Positions 42,150 through 53,003 of a stretch of 64,000 nt of DNA are shown piece by piece. This stretch comes from Pseudomonas sp. MTM4 (lineage in GTDB: Bacteria; Pseudomonadota; Gammaproteobacteria; Pseudomonadales; Pseudomonadaceae). How positions within the stretch are numbered: position 1 is the stretch's first letter; each line of letters begins with the position of its first letter. Under the pieces are notes generated by a model. The model ran no database searches. It saw only the letters and a list, made by a program, of their open reading frames with translations, and had not been told where the DNA came from. The DNA lies in NCBI RefSeq assembly GCF_019355055.1, contig NZ_CP048411.1:2755501-2819500 (forward strand). Reading direction: 5' to 3'. The position numbers were made by a program, and so were the translations under genes.

Positions 42150-42691
42150 AGATCATCGAAACCGACATTCCCGACGTGCTGATCATCGAGCCCAAGGTCT
42201 TCGGTGATGAACGCGGGTTCTTCTACGAGAGCTTCAACGCCGCGGCATTCGAAGCCGCGACGGGACTCAAGCGCACCTTCGTCCAGGACAACCATTCCAA
42301 GTCCCAGCGCGGCGTGCTGCGTGGCCTGCACTATCAAATCCAGCAGCCCCAGGGGAAGCTGGTGCGGGTCGTGGCCGGCGAAGTGTTCGACGTGGCGGTG
42401 GACCTGCGGCGCAGCTCGCCCAGTTTCGGCCGCTGGGTCGGTACCCACCTGAGCGCACAGAATCAGCGTCAGCTGTGGATTCCGGAGGGCTTCGCGCACG
42501 GCTTCGTGGTGCTCAGCGAGAGCGCCGAATTCCTCTACAAGACCACCGACTACTACGCGCCGGCCCATGAGCGCTCGTTGCTCTGGAACGATCCGCAGAT
42601 CGGCATCGACTGGCCATTCAGCGAGCCGCCTCAGCTGTCACAGAAGGATATTGACGGCAAAGTACTCAGCGAGGCGGAGCTGTTCGCATGA
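42146..42691 (+). CDS. rfbC: dTDP-4-dehydrorhamnose 3,5-epimerase RmlC
   Basis: A 181-residue cupin-fold epimerase for step 3 of the pathway. Motifs: RGFFYESFN, the catalytic-His region [27 protein letters not shown] and the late [15 protein letters not shown]. Length and order match RmlC. It overlaps rmlA and rmlD by 4 bases each. Confidence 0.97.
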   Translation: MKIIETDIPDVLIIEPKVFGDERGFFYESFNAAAFEAATGLKRTFVQDNHSKSQRGVLRGLHYQIQQPQGKLVRVVAGEVFDVAVDLRRSSPSFGRWVGTHLSAQNQRQLWIPEGFAHGFVVLSESAEFLYKTTDYYAPAHERSLLWNDPQIGIDWPFSEPPQLSQKDIDGKVLSEAELFA

Positions 42692-43599
42692 AAATTCTCA
42701 TCACCGGTAGCAGGGGGCAACTGTCTCGGGAGCTGCAACTGGCGCTCGCCGGTGAGGGAAAGGTACTCGCCCTGGGCCACAACGTACTGGACCTGGCCAA
42801 ACCGGCGGAGATTCGCCGGCAGGTTCGCCTGCTGCGTCCCGACCTGATCATCAACGCGGCTGCCTATACCGCCGTAGACTCGGCGCAGGCTGATCGCGAT
42901 CAGGCCTTCGCGGTGAACGCCGTCGGCCCCGGCGTGCTGGCCGAGGAAGCGGCCGCTCTTGGCGTGCCGCTGATTCACTACTCCACCGATTACGTCTTCG
43001 ACGGTCGCAAATCCGAGCCGTATCGGGAGGAGGATCAGCCGGCCCCTCTGAGCGTGTACGGCGAGAGCAAGCTGGCCGGTGAACAGGCGGTTCAGGCGGT
43101 CGGCGGCAAGCACCTGATTCTGCGCACCAGCTGGGTCTACTCATCGCACGGTCGCAACTTCTTACTGACCATGCAGCGCCTGCTGCAGGAGCGCGATTCG
43201 CTGTCGGTCGTCGACGATGAAATCGGTGCGCCGACCTGGGCCGGTACCCTCGGCACGGTCACCGCCGAGCTGGTGCGCAAATGGCGCAACGGCAGCGGCG
43301 GCCCCAGCGGGCTCTATCACCTGACCGCCAACGGCGAGACTTCCTGGTACGGCTTCGCCTGCAGCATCGCCGAACACCTGAGCCAGCAGGGCCGCCTGCG
43401 CGCCAGCCTCGAACCCATCCTGTCCAGCGACTACCCCACCGCCGCTCAGCGCCCGCTCAATTCGCGCCTCAACTGCTCACGCTTGCAGCGCGACTGGAAC
43501 ATCGAATTGCCAGACTGGGAGGACGCCTTGCATCAGTGCCTGAACAGCCCGCGCAACGCGCAGACCGGACAAGACGCCGTCGCTGCACAGAACGTCTAA
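42688..43599 (+). CDS. rfbD: dTDP-4-dehydrorhamnose reductase RmlD
   Basis: A 303-residue reductase that makes dTDP-L-rhamnose. It has the NADPH-binding GSRGQLSREL, the STDYVFDG block and the catalytic YGESK. The gene is the last of the operon; rhamnose is then used for lipopolysaccharide core, O-antigen or other glycans. Order B-A-C-D differs from rmlBDAC in P. aeruginosa. No glycosyltransferase is adjacent; dctB follows 115 bases downstream. Confidence 0.96.
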   Translation: MKILITGSRGQLSRELQLALAGEGKVLALGHNVLDLAKPAEIRRQVRLLRPDLIINAAAYTAVDSAQADRDQAFAVNAVGPGVLAEEAAALGVPLIHYSTDYVFDGRKSEPYREEDQPAPLSVYGESKLAGEQAVQAVGGKHLILRTSWVYSSHGRNFLLTMQRLLQERDSLSVVDDEIGAPTWAGTLGTVTAELVRKWRNGSGGPSGLYHLTANGETSWYGFACSIAEHLSQQGRLRASLEPILSSDYPTAAQRPLNSRLNCSRLQRDWNIELPDWEDALHQCLNSPRNAQTGQDAVAAQNV

Positions 43600-43714
43600 T
43601 TGCGGATCGAAGCCAAGCGACGGCCCTGCGGCGCTGTTCGAGTCCGAACGGGCACGTCCCTAACGCGCAAGGCCTGAACGTGCATAATGTCGCCCGGACA
43701 ACAGGCACGTACGC

Positions 43715-45514
43715 ATGACCGCATCCCTTTCTACTCGCCGCCCACGCTGGCGCAACCTGGCATTGCTAGCGCTGCTGCTCGCGCCATTGCTCTGGCCATT
43801 GCAGCAGCTGACGGAGCGCTACTACCGCAACGAGCTGATCGAACAGAACCGCCAGACGCTGGATCTCTACGTCGCCAACCTGCTCGGTACCCTGCGCCGC
43901 TACGAAGTCCTGCCGCGCATTCTGGGCGACCTGCCGGACCTGCGCAGCCTGCTGCGCGACGGCCAGAGCCCGGCCCTGATCGACCGGGCCAATCGTCTGC
44001 TGAACCGGCTGCGCCAGCAGACCGGCGCCGACGTCATCTACCTGATGGACACCAACGGCCAGACCCTGGCGACCTCGAATTGGAATGCCGAAGACAGCTT
44101 CATCGGCCGCAACTTCGCCTTCCGTCCGTATTTCCGCCAGGCCATGGACGGCCACCTTGGGCGCTTCTACGGCCTGGGCAACACCTCCGGCAAGCGCGGC
44201 TACTATTTCGGGGCGCCGGTGCGCGACAGCGAGGGAATTATTGGTGTGCTGGTGGTCAAGGTCGATCTGGACCACACCGAAACGCTCTGGGGCAATACGC
44301 CCGAGCAATTGCTGGTCACCGACAATTTCGGCGTGGTCATCCTTACCTCTCGGCCTGACTGGCGGTTTCGCGCCAGCCGCGCCCTGGATGCCGAAGAGCG
44401 CGAGCAGATCGCCTTCGACCAGCCCTACCCCACGATCACGCCACAGAACCTGACGCTGGACATCGAACGCTGGCTGATCCAGAGCCGCGAGCTGAAGGAA
44501 ACCGGCTGGACGGTCCGCATCCTGGCACCCATCAACCTGGTTGAGCGCCCGGTGCGCACCGTGGTCGCCATCGGTGGCGCAACCCTCGCCGCGCTGCTAC
44601 TGCTGCTCGGCCTGTGGATGCAGCGGCGGCGCCACTTGCTGGAACGCATCGCCCTGGATGCCAAGGCCCGGCAGCAGCTCGAACAGCGCGTGCAGGAGCG
44701 GACGCGGGATCTGGAAGCGCTCAACAGCCGGCTCAAGCAGGAAGTGCTCGAACGCGAGCAGGCCCAGCAGGAACTGGTCCGCGCACAGGACGAGCTGCTG
44801 CAGGCCGGCAAACTGTCGGCGCTGGGCACCATGTCGGCCAGCATCAGCCATGAACTCAACCAGCCGCTGGGCGCCATCCGCAGCTATGCCGACAACGCCG
44901 GTGTGCTGCTCGATCATCAGCGCAACGAGGAGGCTCGCGACAATCTCAGGCTGATCAGCGAGCTCACCGCGCGGATGGCCTCGATCATCGCTCACCTGCG
45001 TGCCTTCGCCCGGCGCGACCGCCATGCGCCGGAACGGGTAGCCCTACAACCGGCGTTGGATGATGCGCTGGCGCTGCTGGCCAAGCGGCGACAGGCGATG
45101 GGCGTCGAACTGATCCGCGACATGCCCGACGCAACCCTCTGGGTTCAGGCGGGCGAGACACGGCTGCGGCAGATTCTGTCCAATCTGCTGGCCAACGCGC
45201 TCGACGCGCTCAACGAGCGCCCGCCGGTGCGGCGCATCTGGCTGCGCGCCGAACGCACGGATGATGGCGTGCTGCTGACCCTGCGGGACAACGGTCCGGG
45301 GTTTACCGCCGCGGCTCTGGAACGCGCCCGAGAACCCTTTTTCACCACCAAGACAAGCGCCCAGGGCCTGGGGCTGGGGCTGGCCATCTGCGATACCCTG
45401 ACCCGCGCCCTGGACGGCGAGCTGAAGATGGCCAACCATCCCGAAGGCGGCGCCCAGCTCAGCCTCTATCTGCGATCCGCCGATCCTGGCATCGCCTTCC
45501 CCAGCGAGGACTAG
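43715..45514 (+). CDS. dctB: C4-dicarboxylate sensor histidine kinase DctB
   Basis: A 599-residue membrane histidine kinase. TM1 is about 11-31 and TM2 about 285-305, with a periplasmic tandem PAS/dCache domain (about 35-280) for C4-dicarboxylate sensing. A coiled-coil linker, HisKA and HATPase follow. The phospho-acceptor is His379 in SISHELNQPLGAIRSY. The ATPase boxes are NLLANALDAL, LRDNGPGF and GLGLGLAICD. Its stop is two bases before dctD, the cognate regulator, and the TRAP genes downstream support succinate/fumarate/malate control. Length and layout match DctB. Confidence 0.93.
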   Translation: MTASLSTRRPRWRNLALLALLLAPLLWPLQQLTERYYRNELIEQNRQTLDLYVANLLGTLRRYEVLPRILGDLPDLRSLLRDGQSPALIDRANRLLNRLRQQTGADVIYLMDTNGQTLATSNWNAEDSFIGRNFAFRPYFRQAMDGHLGRFYGLGNTSGKRGYYFGAPVRDSEGIIGVLVVKVDLDHTETLWGNTPEQLLVTDNFGVVILTSRPDWRFRASRALDAEEREQIAFDQPYPTITPQNLTLDIERWLIQSRELKETGWTVRILAPINLVERPVRTVVAIGGATLAALLLLLGLWMQRRRHLLERIALDAKARQQLEQRVQERTRDLEALNSRLKQEVLEREQAQQELVRAQDELLQAGKLSALGTMSASISHELNQPLGAIRSYADNAGVLLDHQRNEEARDNLRLISELTARMASIIAHLRAFARRDRHAPERVALQPALDDALALLAKRRQAMGVELIRDMPDATLWVQAGETRLRQILSNLLANALDALNERPPVRRIWLRAERTDDGVLLTLRDNGPGFTAAALERAREPFFTTKTSAQGLGLGLAICDTLTRALDGELKMANHPEGGAQLSLYLRSADPGIAFPSED

Positions 45515-45515
45515 C

Positions 45516-46907
45516 ATGACCAGCCAGATCGACCCGCAGTTTCAGGTAGTCCTGGTCGATGACGATCCCCATCTGCGCAAGGCGCTGAGCCAAACGCTCG
45601 ACCTCGCCGGGCTCAAGGTCCTCAGCCTGGGCGATGCGCGCGGCCTGTCGACCCTGCTGCCGGTTAACTGGCCCGGCGTGGTGGTTACCGACATCCGCAT
45701 GCCCGGTCTCGACGGCCTCGAACTTCAGCAGCAGTTGCATGCGCTCGACAGCGAGCTGCCGGTTCTGCTGATCACCGGCCATGGCGACGTTCAGCTGGCC
45801 GTGCAGGCGATGCGTGCCGGTGCCTACGACTTTCTCGAGAAACCCTTCCCCAGCGAGGCGCTGCTCGACAGCGTGCGTCGCGCCCTGGCCCTGCGTCAGC
45901 TGGTACTCGACAACCGCAGCCTGCGTCTGGCACTGGCCGATCGGCAGCAGCTTTCGATGCGTCTGCTCGGTCAATCGCCGGCCATGCAGCGCCTGCGGGA
46001 ACAGATCGGTGCGCTCGCCGGCACCCAGGCCGACGTACTGATCCTTGGCGAAACCGGTGCTGGCAAGGAGGTGGTGGCACGCGCGCTACACGACTTGTCC
46101 AGTCGCCGCGGTGGTCCTTTCGTCGCAATCAACGCCGGCGCACTGGCCGAGTCGGTGGTCGAAAGCGAACTCTTCGGTCACGAGGCGGGCGCTTTCACCG
46201 GCGCGCAGAAGCGCCGCATCGGCAAATTCGAATTCGCCAATGGCGGCACCCTGTTCCTCGACGAAATCGAAAGCATGAGCCTGGACGTGCAGGTCAAACT
46301 GCTGCGCATGCTGCAGGAGCGGGTCGTCGAGCGACTGGGTGGCAACCAGATGATCCCGCTCGACATCCGTGTCATCGCCGCGACCAAGGAAGACCTGCGC
46401 CAGGCGTCCGATCAGGGCCGTTTTCGCGCCGACCTCTATTACCGGTTGAATGTCGCACCGCTGCGCATCCCGCCTTTGCGCGAGCGCAGCGAGGACCTGC
46501 TGTTCCTGTTCCAGCATTTTGCCGAGACCGCCGCCAACCGCCACGGGCTGCCGATCCGCGAACTGCGCCCGGAGCAGCGCGCGCAGTTGCTCAGACATCC
46601 ATGGCCGGGCAACGTCCGCGAGCTGCAGAACACCGCCGAGCGCTTCGCCCTGGGGTTGGAACTGGGCCTCGATGATCGAGCCCGGCTTGCCGACGGCACG
46701 GCTGACGCGACGGGCAATGCGCTCAACGAGCAGGTCGATGCCTTCGAACGCGCTCTGATTGCCGCCGAGCTGGCGCGACCGCACGGCTCGTTGCGCAGCG
46801 TCGCCGAGGCCCTCGGTCTGCCGCGCAAGACGCTGCACGACAAGCTGCGCAAGCATGGGCTGGTCTTCAGTGATACTGGCGGAACCTCGCCGGACGACGG
46901 CGAATAG
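45516..46907 (+). CDS. dctD: sigma-54-dependent response regulator DctD
   Basis: A 463-residue NtrC-type activator. The receiver domain has Asp59 in VVTDIRMPGLDGLEL. The AAA+ domain has Walker A GETGAGKE (about 178) and the sigma-54 contact loop GAFTGAQ, then a C-terminal Fis-type helix-turn-helix (SVAEALGLPRKTLHDKLRKHGL spans it). It is phosphorylated by DctB and is expected to activate the sigma-54 promoter at 47132-47147 ahead of dctP. A 20-bp palindrome directly after its stop may be a binding site. Confidence 0.94.
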   Translation: MTSQIDPQFQVVLVDDDPHLRKALSQTLDLAGLKVLSLGDARGLSTLLPVNWPGVVVTDIRMPGLDGLELQQQLHALDSELPVLLITGHGDVQLAVQAMRAGAYDFLEKPFPSEALLDSVRRALALRQLVLDNRSLRLALADRQQLSMRLLGQSPAMQRLREQIGALAGTQADVLILGETGAGKEVVARALHDLSSRRGGPFVAINAGALAESVVESELFGHEAGAFTGAQKRRIGKFEFANGGTLFLDEIESMSLDVQVKLLRMLQERVVERLGGNQMIPLDIRVIAATKEDLRQASDQGRFRADLYYRLNVAPLRIPPLRERSEDLLFLFQHFAETAANRHGLPIRELRPEQRAQLLRHPWPGNVRELQNTAERFALGLELGLDDRARLADGTADATGNALNEQVDAFERALIAAELARPHGSLRSVAEALGLPRKTLHDKLRKHGLVFSDTGGTSPDDGE

Positions 46908-48275
<1,368 letters not shown>

Positions 48276-48282
48276 GCCTGAA

Positions 48283-48309
48283 GAGAGGGCGGGCACAACT
48301 CGCCCTCTC
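48283..48309 (+). other. intercistronic hairpin between dctP and dctQ
   Basis: GAGAGGGCG / CGCCCTCTC with a 9-nt loop, 7 bases after the dctP stop and not followed by a T-run. It may stabilise the dctP mRNA or partly terminate, allowing more binding protein than permease. Confidence 0.55.
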
Positions 48310-48510
48310 CGTTGCGACAGCTACAACACCGATAGATCAGTGAAAAAAGAACCCGACCAGGCAGTCATCGAGGCAAGGCGATCCCGAGCCTGAGGTCTGG
48401 ACGAAAACAAGCGTTTTTCATTGCTCTATAAACCGGTCACCACACCGGCTCATGGCGAACGTTCTGTACGCCCGTCAAAACAAAATGCATTCCATCGGGA
48501 GATGTCATCC

Positions 48511-49137
48511 ATGAACGCCCTCCGGCGCGTCTGGGACCACTTCGAGGAGGCCTTCATCGCCTTCCTGTTGGCCGCCATGACGCTGGTGACCTTTGTTTAT
48601 GTGGTCCTGAACAACCTCTACACCATTTTCTACAGCCTCGCGGACAGCTTTCCAGCGGCTGAAGACTTCTTCTTCGCCATCGGCGATTTCGTCATCGGAC
48701 TGGCCCAGTCGATGACGTGGAGCACCGCGTTGACCAAGGCGCTGTTCGCCTGGCTGATCTTTACCGGCCTCGCCTACGGCGTACGCACAGCTGGCCATAT
48801 CGGTGTCGATGCGCTGGTCAAGCTCGCGTCGCGCCCGGTACAGCGCTACATCAGCATCGTCGCCTGCCTGTTCTGCCTGGGTTACGCCGGCCTGATGACG
48901 GTGGCCAGTTTCGAATGGATCCAGGCGTTGTTCGTCGCCAACATCGGCGCCGAAGACCTTGGCCATATCGGCGTCAAGCAGTGGCATATCGGCATGATCG
49001 TGCCCATTGGTTTTGCCATGGTGTTCATCCGTTTCGTTGAAATCTTCGTGCGCATCCTGCGTAACGAACAAACCGGGCTGGGACTCGCCGATGAGGCCGC
49101 CGAGGCGCTTAAGCTCGGTGAAGAGGAGCCGAAATAA
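48511..49137 (+). CDS. dctQ: TRAP small permease subunit DctQ
   Basis: A 208-residue inner-membrane protein with four hydrophobic segments. The start is taken at ATG 48511 because GGGAG (48497-48501) sits nine bases upstream; an ATG at 48502 is too close to that site. The family hallmark GHIGVDALVK appears after TM2. It pairs with DctM; the stop and the dctM start share one base (TAATG). Confidence 0.92.
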   Translation: MNALRRVWDHFEEAFIAFLLAAMTLVTFVYVVLNNLYTIFYSLADSFPAAEDFFFAIGDFVIGLAQSMTWSTALTKALFAWLIFTGLAYGVRTAGHIGVDALVKLASRPVQRYISIVACLFCLGYAGLMTVASFEWIQALFVANIGAEDLGHIGVKQWHIGMIVPIGFAMVFIRFVEIFVRILRNEQTGLGLADEAAEALKLGEEEPK

Positions 49138-50417
49138 TGACTATCCTGTTCCTCTTCGTGGCGCTGTTCGCGCTGATGTTCATCGGCGTGCCGGTGGCCA
49201 TTTCTCTCGGCCTGGCCGGCTCGCTGACCATCCTGCTGTTCAGCCCGGACTCGGTTACCTCACTGGCGATCAAGCTGTTCGAGACCTCCGAGCACTACAC
49301 GCTGCTGGCCATTCCGTTCTTCCTGCTGGCCGGCGCCTTCATGACCACCGGTGGCGTGGCGCGTCGCCTGATCGATTTCGCTAACGCCACTGTCGGTCAC
49401 ATCCGTGGTGGTCTGGCCATCGGTGCGGTAATGGCATGCATGCTGTTCGCCGCGCTCTCGGGTTCGTCGCCTGCGACCGTAGCGGCCGTGGGTTCCATCG
49501 CCATCGCCGGCATGGTCCGCTCTGGCTACCCGCAGGCGTTCGGCGCTGGCATCGTCTGTAACGCCGGTACGCTGGGCATCCTGATCCCGCCGTCGATCGT
49601 CATGGTGGTCTACGCCGCCGCGACCGAAACCTCGGTAGGCAAGCTGTTCATGGCTGGTGTGGTCCCGGGCATTCTGCTTGGCGTCGCACTGATGGCCGCG
49701 ATCTACATCATCGCGGTGAAGAAGAACCTCCCGGCAATGCCGCGCGCGACCTTCCGCGAGTGGCTGTCTTCGGCACGCAAGGCGCTCTGGGGCCTGCTGC
49801 TGATGGTGATCATCCTCGGCGGCATTTACTCCGGTATGTTCACACCGACCGAAGCGGCTGCGGTGGCTGCGGTGTATTCCGCCTTCATCGCGCTGTTCGT
49901 CTACAAGGACATCACTATCCGCGATTGCCCGAAAGTGCTGCTGGAGTCGGGCAAGCTCACCATCATGCTGATGTTCATCATCGCCAATGCGATGCTGTTC
50001 GCCCACGTGCTGACCACCGAGCAGATCCCGCAACAGATCACCGCCATGGTGCTCGAGGCAGGCCTGCAGCCTTGGATGTTCCTGCTGGTGGTAAACATCG
50101 TGCTGCTGGTTGCCGGTGCCTTCATGGAGCCGTCGGCGATCATCCTGATCCTGGCGCCGATCCTGTTCCCGATCGCCGTGCAGCTGGGCATCGACCCGAT
50201 CCACCTGGGCATCATCATGGTGGTGAACATGGAGATCGGTCTGATCACGCCGCCAGTGGGGCTGAACCTGTTCGTCGCCTCGGCCGTGACCGGTATGCCG
50301 GTGACTCAGGTAATCCGTGCAGTCATGCCATGGCTCGCGATGATGCTGGCTTTCTTGATCCTCATCACCTACGTGCCGTCCATCTCGCTCGGTCTGCCGA
50401 ACTTGTTGGGAATGTAA
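49137..50417 (+). CDS. dctM: TRAP large permease subunit DctM
   Basis: A 426-residue polytopic transporter, the standard DctM length. Motifs include GGLAIGAVMACMLFAALSGSS, GTLGILIPPSIVMVVYAA, the FTPTEAAAVAAVYS segment and NMEIGLITPPVGLNLFVAS. It performs sodium-coupled uptake of C4-dicarboxylates delivered by DctP. The operon ends in a strong terminator. Confidence 0.96.
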   Translation: MTILFLFVALFALMFIGVPVAISLGLAGSLTILLFSPDSVTSLAIKLFETSEHYTLLAIPFFLLAGAFMTTGGVARRLIDFANATVGHIRGGLAIGAVMACMLFAALSGSSPATVAAVGSIAIAGMVRSGYPQAFGAGIVCNAGTLGILIPPSIVMVVYAAATETSVGKLFMAGVVPGILLGVALMAAIYIIAVKKNLPAMPRATFREWLSSARKALWGLLLMVIILGGIYSGMFTPTEAAAVAAVYSAFIALFVYKDITIRDCPKVLLESGKLTIMLMFIIANAMLFAHVLTTEQIPQQITAMVLEAGLQPWMFLLVVNIVLLVAGAFMEPSAIILILAPILFPIAVQLGIDPIHLGIIMVVNMEIGLITPPVGLNLFVASAVTGMPVTQVIRAVMPWLAMMLAFLILITYVPSISLGLPNLLGM

Positions 50418-50434
50418 CCGCTCCAGACGCATCC

Positions 50435-50460
50435 AGCCCGGCCTTGTGCCGGGCTTTTTT
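50435..50460 (+). terminator. rho-independent terminator of dctPQM
   Basis: AGCCCGGC / GCCGGGCT with a 5-nt loop and six T. Confidence 0.92.
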
Positions 50461-50469
50461 GTGCGCGCT

Positions 50470-51078
50470 TCAGAGCGCCAACACGTCCGCCGGGCGACGA
50501 CGGAACCAGCCGGTCAGCGACAGCCGGTCGGTCTGCGTGACCAGCACTTCATGCGGGAAACTCCCCGATAGAAAAACCACCAGATTGCCGGCCAGTGGTG
50601 GGATATCCAGGCTCGAACCATCGGCCAGGTACATGCGCAGCTCACCGCCATCGGCCGCTCGCCAATCCGGATTCAGATAGAGCACGGCGCTGACGCAACG
50701 GCTGTCGTCATCGCGGAAGCGGTCCAGATGCGTCTGATAGAAGGCGCCAGGCGGATATAGCGCGAAGTGGCACTCGAACTCTTCCAGGCCGAGAAACAGC
50801 TCGCGGTTGAGCGTCTGTCGCAACTCGTCCATCAGCGTCAGGTAGGCATCGCAGACTGCCGCCTGCCCTTCTTCCAGCCAGTGGATATGGTCGCCGCGAA
50901 TGCCTTCGCGCACCGCCTGATCTTCACCGCGGCCAACCCCGGCCGGTGCCAGCGCACCTTCGGCGTATCGTCTGCGGCACTCATCGGCCAGCTGGCGGGT
51001 CACATCACTGGAAAGGAAAGCACTCTGCAACGACCAGCCGCGCGTGGCGAGGTCGTCGATGATGGTAGAGAACGGCAA
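50470..51078 (-). CDS. 2OG-Fe(II) oxygenase (prolyl 4-hydroxylase-like)
   Basis: A 202-residue 2-oxoglutarate-dependent dioxygenase. The iron triad is His and Asp in YQTHLDRFRDD and a distal His in GSFPHEVLVT, with the 2OG-binding Arg likely in DRLSLTGWFRRR. Family members hydroxylate proteins or small molecules; the substrate is unknown. It is a different subfamily from the pseudogene at 21682-22389. It is convergent with dctM across the terminator. Confidence 0.88.
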   Translation of the reverse strand: MPFSTIIDDLATRGWSLQSAFLSSDVTRQLADECRRRYAEGALAPAGVGRGEDQAVREGIRGDHIHWLEEGQAAVCDAYLTLMDELRQTLNRELFLGLEEFECHFALYPPGAFYQTHLDRFRDDDSRCVSAVLYLNPDWRAADGGELRMYLADGSSLDIPPLAGNLVVFLSGSFPHEVLVTQTDRLSLTGWFRRRPADVLAL

Positions 51079-51227
51079 GGACGTGACTCCAATGGGCTGA
51101 TGGCGTTTCCCTACGGCCTTCGGCAGGCCGGAGTGAAACAGCGGATGAGTCTAGCAGCAGCGCTTTCGCTGCTCGACAAGCCCGGGTTGCGACGCCGAAA
51201 ATAAACCGCCGCCACAAAGGAGCTTCC

Positions 51228-52004
51228 ATGCGCGCCCTTATTGCTTGTGTATTGCTTGCCTTCAGTCTGAACGTTTGGGCCGATAGCTATGATGAACTTT
51301 ACGAGGCGGCGGGCTGGACCGAACAACGCGCCAACTTTTCCGACGCGCTGACAGCCGCGCAGCAACGCTACAAGAACAGTCTGCCGCCGGCGGTTTACCA
51401 GGCGCTGGTGACCAACAGCAACCGGCGTTTCGCCGTCGACGCCATCGACCAGCGTGCCAAGCAGGCGCTACGGCAGAATCTGTCCGACCCGCAGCCAGCG
51501 CTGGATTTTTTCCAGTCACCGCTGGGCCGCAAGGTGGTTTCGGCGGAAACCTTGGCAGGCCGTCGCGAACAGCTCACCCGCTACGAAAATGGCTTGCCAC
51601 GTATGGAGGCTGGCAGCAATCGGCAGTTGCTGATCCGCCATTTGGCCCAGGCCTTGCCGGCGGCCGAAGCGGGCGCCGAAGTCAGCCTGGCGTTGGCCGG
51701 TGTCGCAGCCGACAGCCTCAGCCAGATGATTCCCGGCCTGCTCGGCGGGGGGCAGGCACAGGGCTTGCTGGACAGCCAGCGCGAGCGCTTGCAGCAGCAG
51801 GTCGAGAGTGATCTGGACAATACCTTGCTGTACATCTATCGCGACCTCGAGGACGCCGAGCTCGAGCAATTCGTCGAATTCGCTCAGTCACAAGCGGGCC
51901 AGGCTTACTATCAGGCCGCGTTCCAGGCGCTACGTGCCGGCCTGGCGGCTGATACCACCACCGCCGACGTTCAGGCACAGGCGACTACTTCAACCGTTCA
52001 CTGA
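51228..52004 (+). CDS. DUF2059 family exported protein
   Basis: A 258-residue periplasmic protein with a signal peptide (about 1-18, ending NVWA). The mature part is helical and matches the DUF2059 pattern: the DSYDELYEAAGWTEQ start and a C-terminal EDAELEQFVEFAQSQAGQAYY segment typical of the family. Function is not established. The GGAGC before the ATG supports the start. Its last 20 bases overlap the convergent hydrolase gene. Confidence 0.82.
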   Translation: MRALIACVLLAFSLNVWADSYDELYEAAGWTEQRANFSDALTAAQQRYKNSLPPAVYQALVTNSNRRFAVDAIDQRAKQALRQNLSDPQPALDFFQSPLGRKVVSAETLAGRREQLTRYENGLPRMEAGSNRQLLIRHLAQALPAAEAGAEVSLALAGVAADSLSQMIPGLLGGGQAQGLLDSQRERLQQQVESDLDNTLLYIYRDLEDAELEQFVEFAQSQAGQAYYQAAFQALRAGLAADTTTADVQAQATTSTVH

Positions 52005-52917
52005 GAAAGTCGAAATATTCGCGGCGCAGTGCTTCGCGCTCATTGACCAGATGATGCCGCGCGCCAGGTAGACGCAAAATCTCAGGGGCGGTGAATTTAC
52101 CTTCGAGAATCGGCAAGTTGTGCTGCCAATCGACGGTCATGTCCGCCTCGCCCTGGACGATGATCGGGCTATGGGGGCTCGGCGGCGCACCCTCGATGCG
52201 CGGAATCCAGCGCGACAGCGCGCCGACCCAGGCGGTCGGCAAGATATTCGGCTGCAGCGGATCGCTGGACTGGATGAACTCCAGAAATACCGGATCGCCC
52301 GAGTTTTCGCTAAAGCGCCGGGGGATCTGTTTGACGAAGCGGCGCACCACCTCGTAACTGAAGCGGGACCAACCCCAGGCACGCGGTCGCACCAGCGGTG
52401 CCAGCAGAATGCCGCGGCCCGGGTGCTCCGGCTCGCCGAGCAGATAATCCAGCACGATCGCAGCCCCGGTGCTCTGCCCCAGCAAATGCCAAGGCTGCGG
52501 CAGCTCCAGCTCGGCGGCTTCATGCAGCAGGCCCTGCAGCACCGCCTGGTATTCGTCGAACTCGTTGATGCTGGCGCGTGGTCCGCTGGACAGCCCATGC
52601 CCCGGCAGGTCGCAGGTCAGTACTGCGAAGCCCATCCGCAGCCCCCAATCCACCACGTGCCGGTAGAGTCCCATGTGGTCGTAATAGCCGTGCAGGATCA
52701 GCAGTGTCGCCACCGGCTGCTCGGGGCACCAGGCCTGCACGGCCACCTCGTAACCATGAACCGGAAAGCAGCCAAGGCGGCGCTGGACGTTGCGGTGATG
52801 AGGCAGATCCAGGCCGTAGTAGGTCTGGTAGAAATGGGCATCGGCGGTCAGCTCGGCGCCGTGATTGATAGGACGCAGCTGCGCGCGCAGCGCGTCGGGA
52901 TCGATTCGCGAAGGCAT
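51985..52917 (-). CDS. alpha/beta hydrolase (monoacylglycerol lipase-like)
   Basis: A 310-residue serine hydrolase. The oxyanion segment is LILHGYYDHMGLY, the nucleophile elbow is LLGQSTGAA (GxSxG), and the catalytic His is probably in ARHHLVNE near the C-terminus, with an Asp in GEADMTVDW. The DLPGHGLSSG motif places it in the hydrolase-4/lysophospholipase group. Substrate unknown, most likely an ester such as a monoacylglycerol. The 3' end overlaps the convergent DUF2059 gene by 20 bases. Confidence 0.9.
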   Translation of the reverse strand: MPSRIDPDALRAQLRPINHGAELTADAHFYQTYYGLDLPHHRNVQRRLGCFPVHGYEVAVQAWCPEQPVATLLILHGYYDHMGLYRHVVDWGLRMGFAVLTCDLPGHGLSSGPRASINEFDEYQAVLQGLLHEAAELELPQPWHLLGQSTGAAIVLDYLLGEPEHPGRGILLAPLVRPRAWGWSRFSYEVVRRFVKQIPRRFSENSGDPVFLEFIQSSDPLQPNILPTAWVGALSRWIPRIEGAPPSPHSPIIVQGEADMTVDWQHNLPILEGKFTAPEILRLPGARHHLVNEREALRREYFDFLSERLK

Positions 52918-53003
52918 GTCGGGTTTTCTGGCTCGAATTAACGGCGATATTCAGCTCTGCGGCGCGACGTGGCAAGCTGGCGCCCCCACAGAAGAGCGCC
53001 GCC

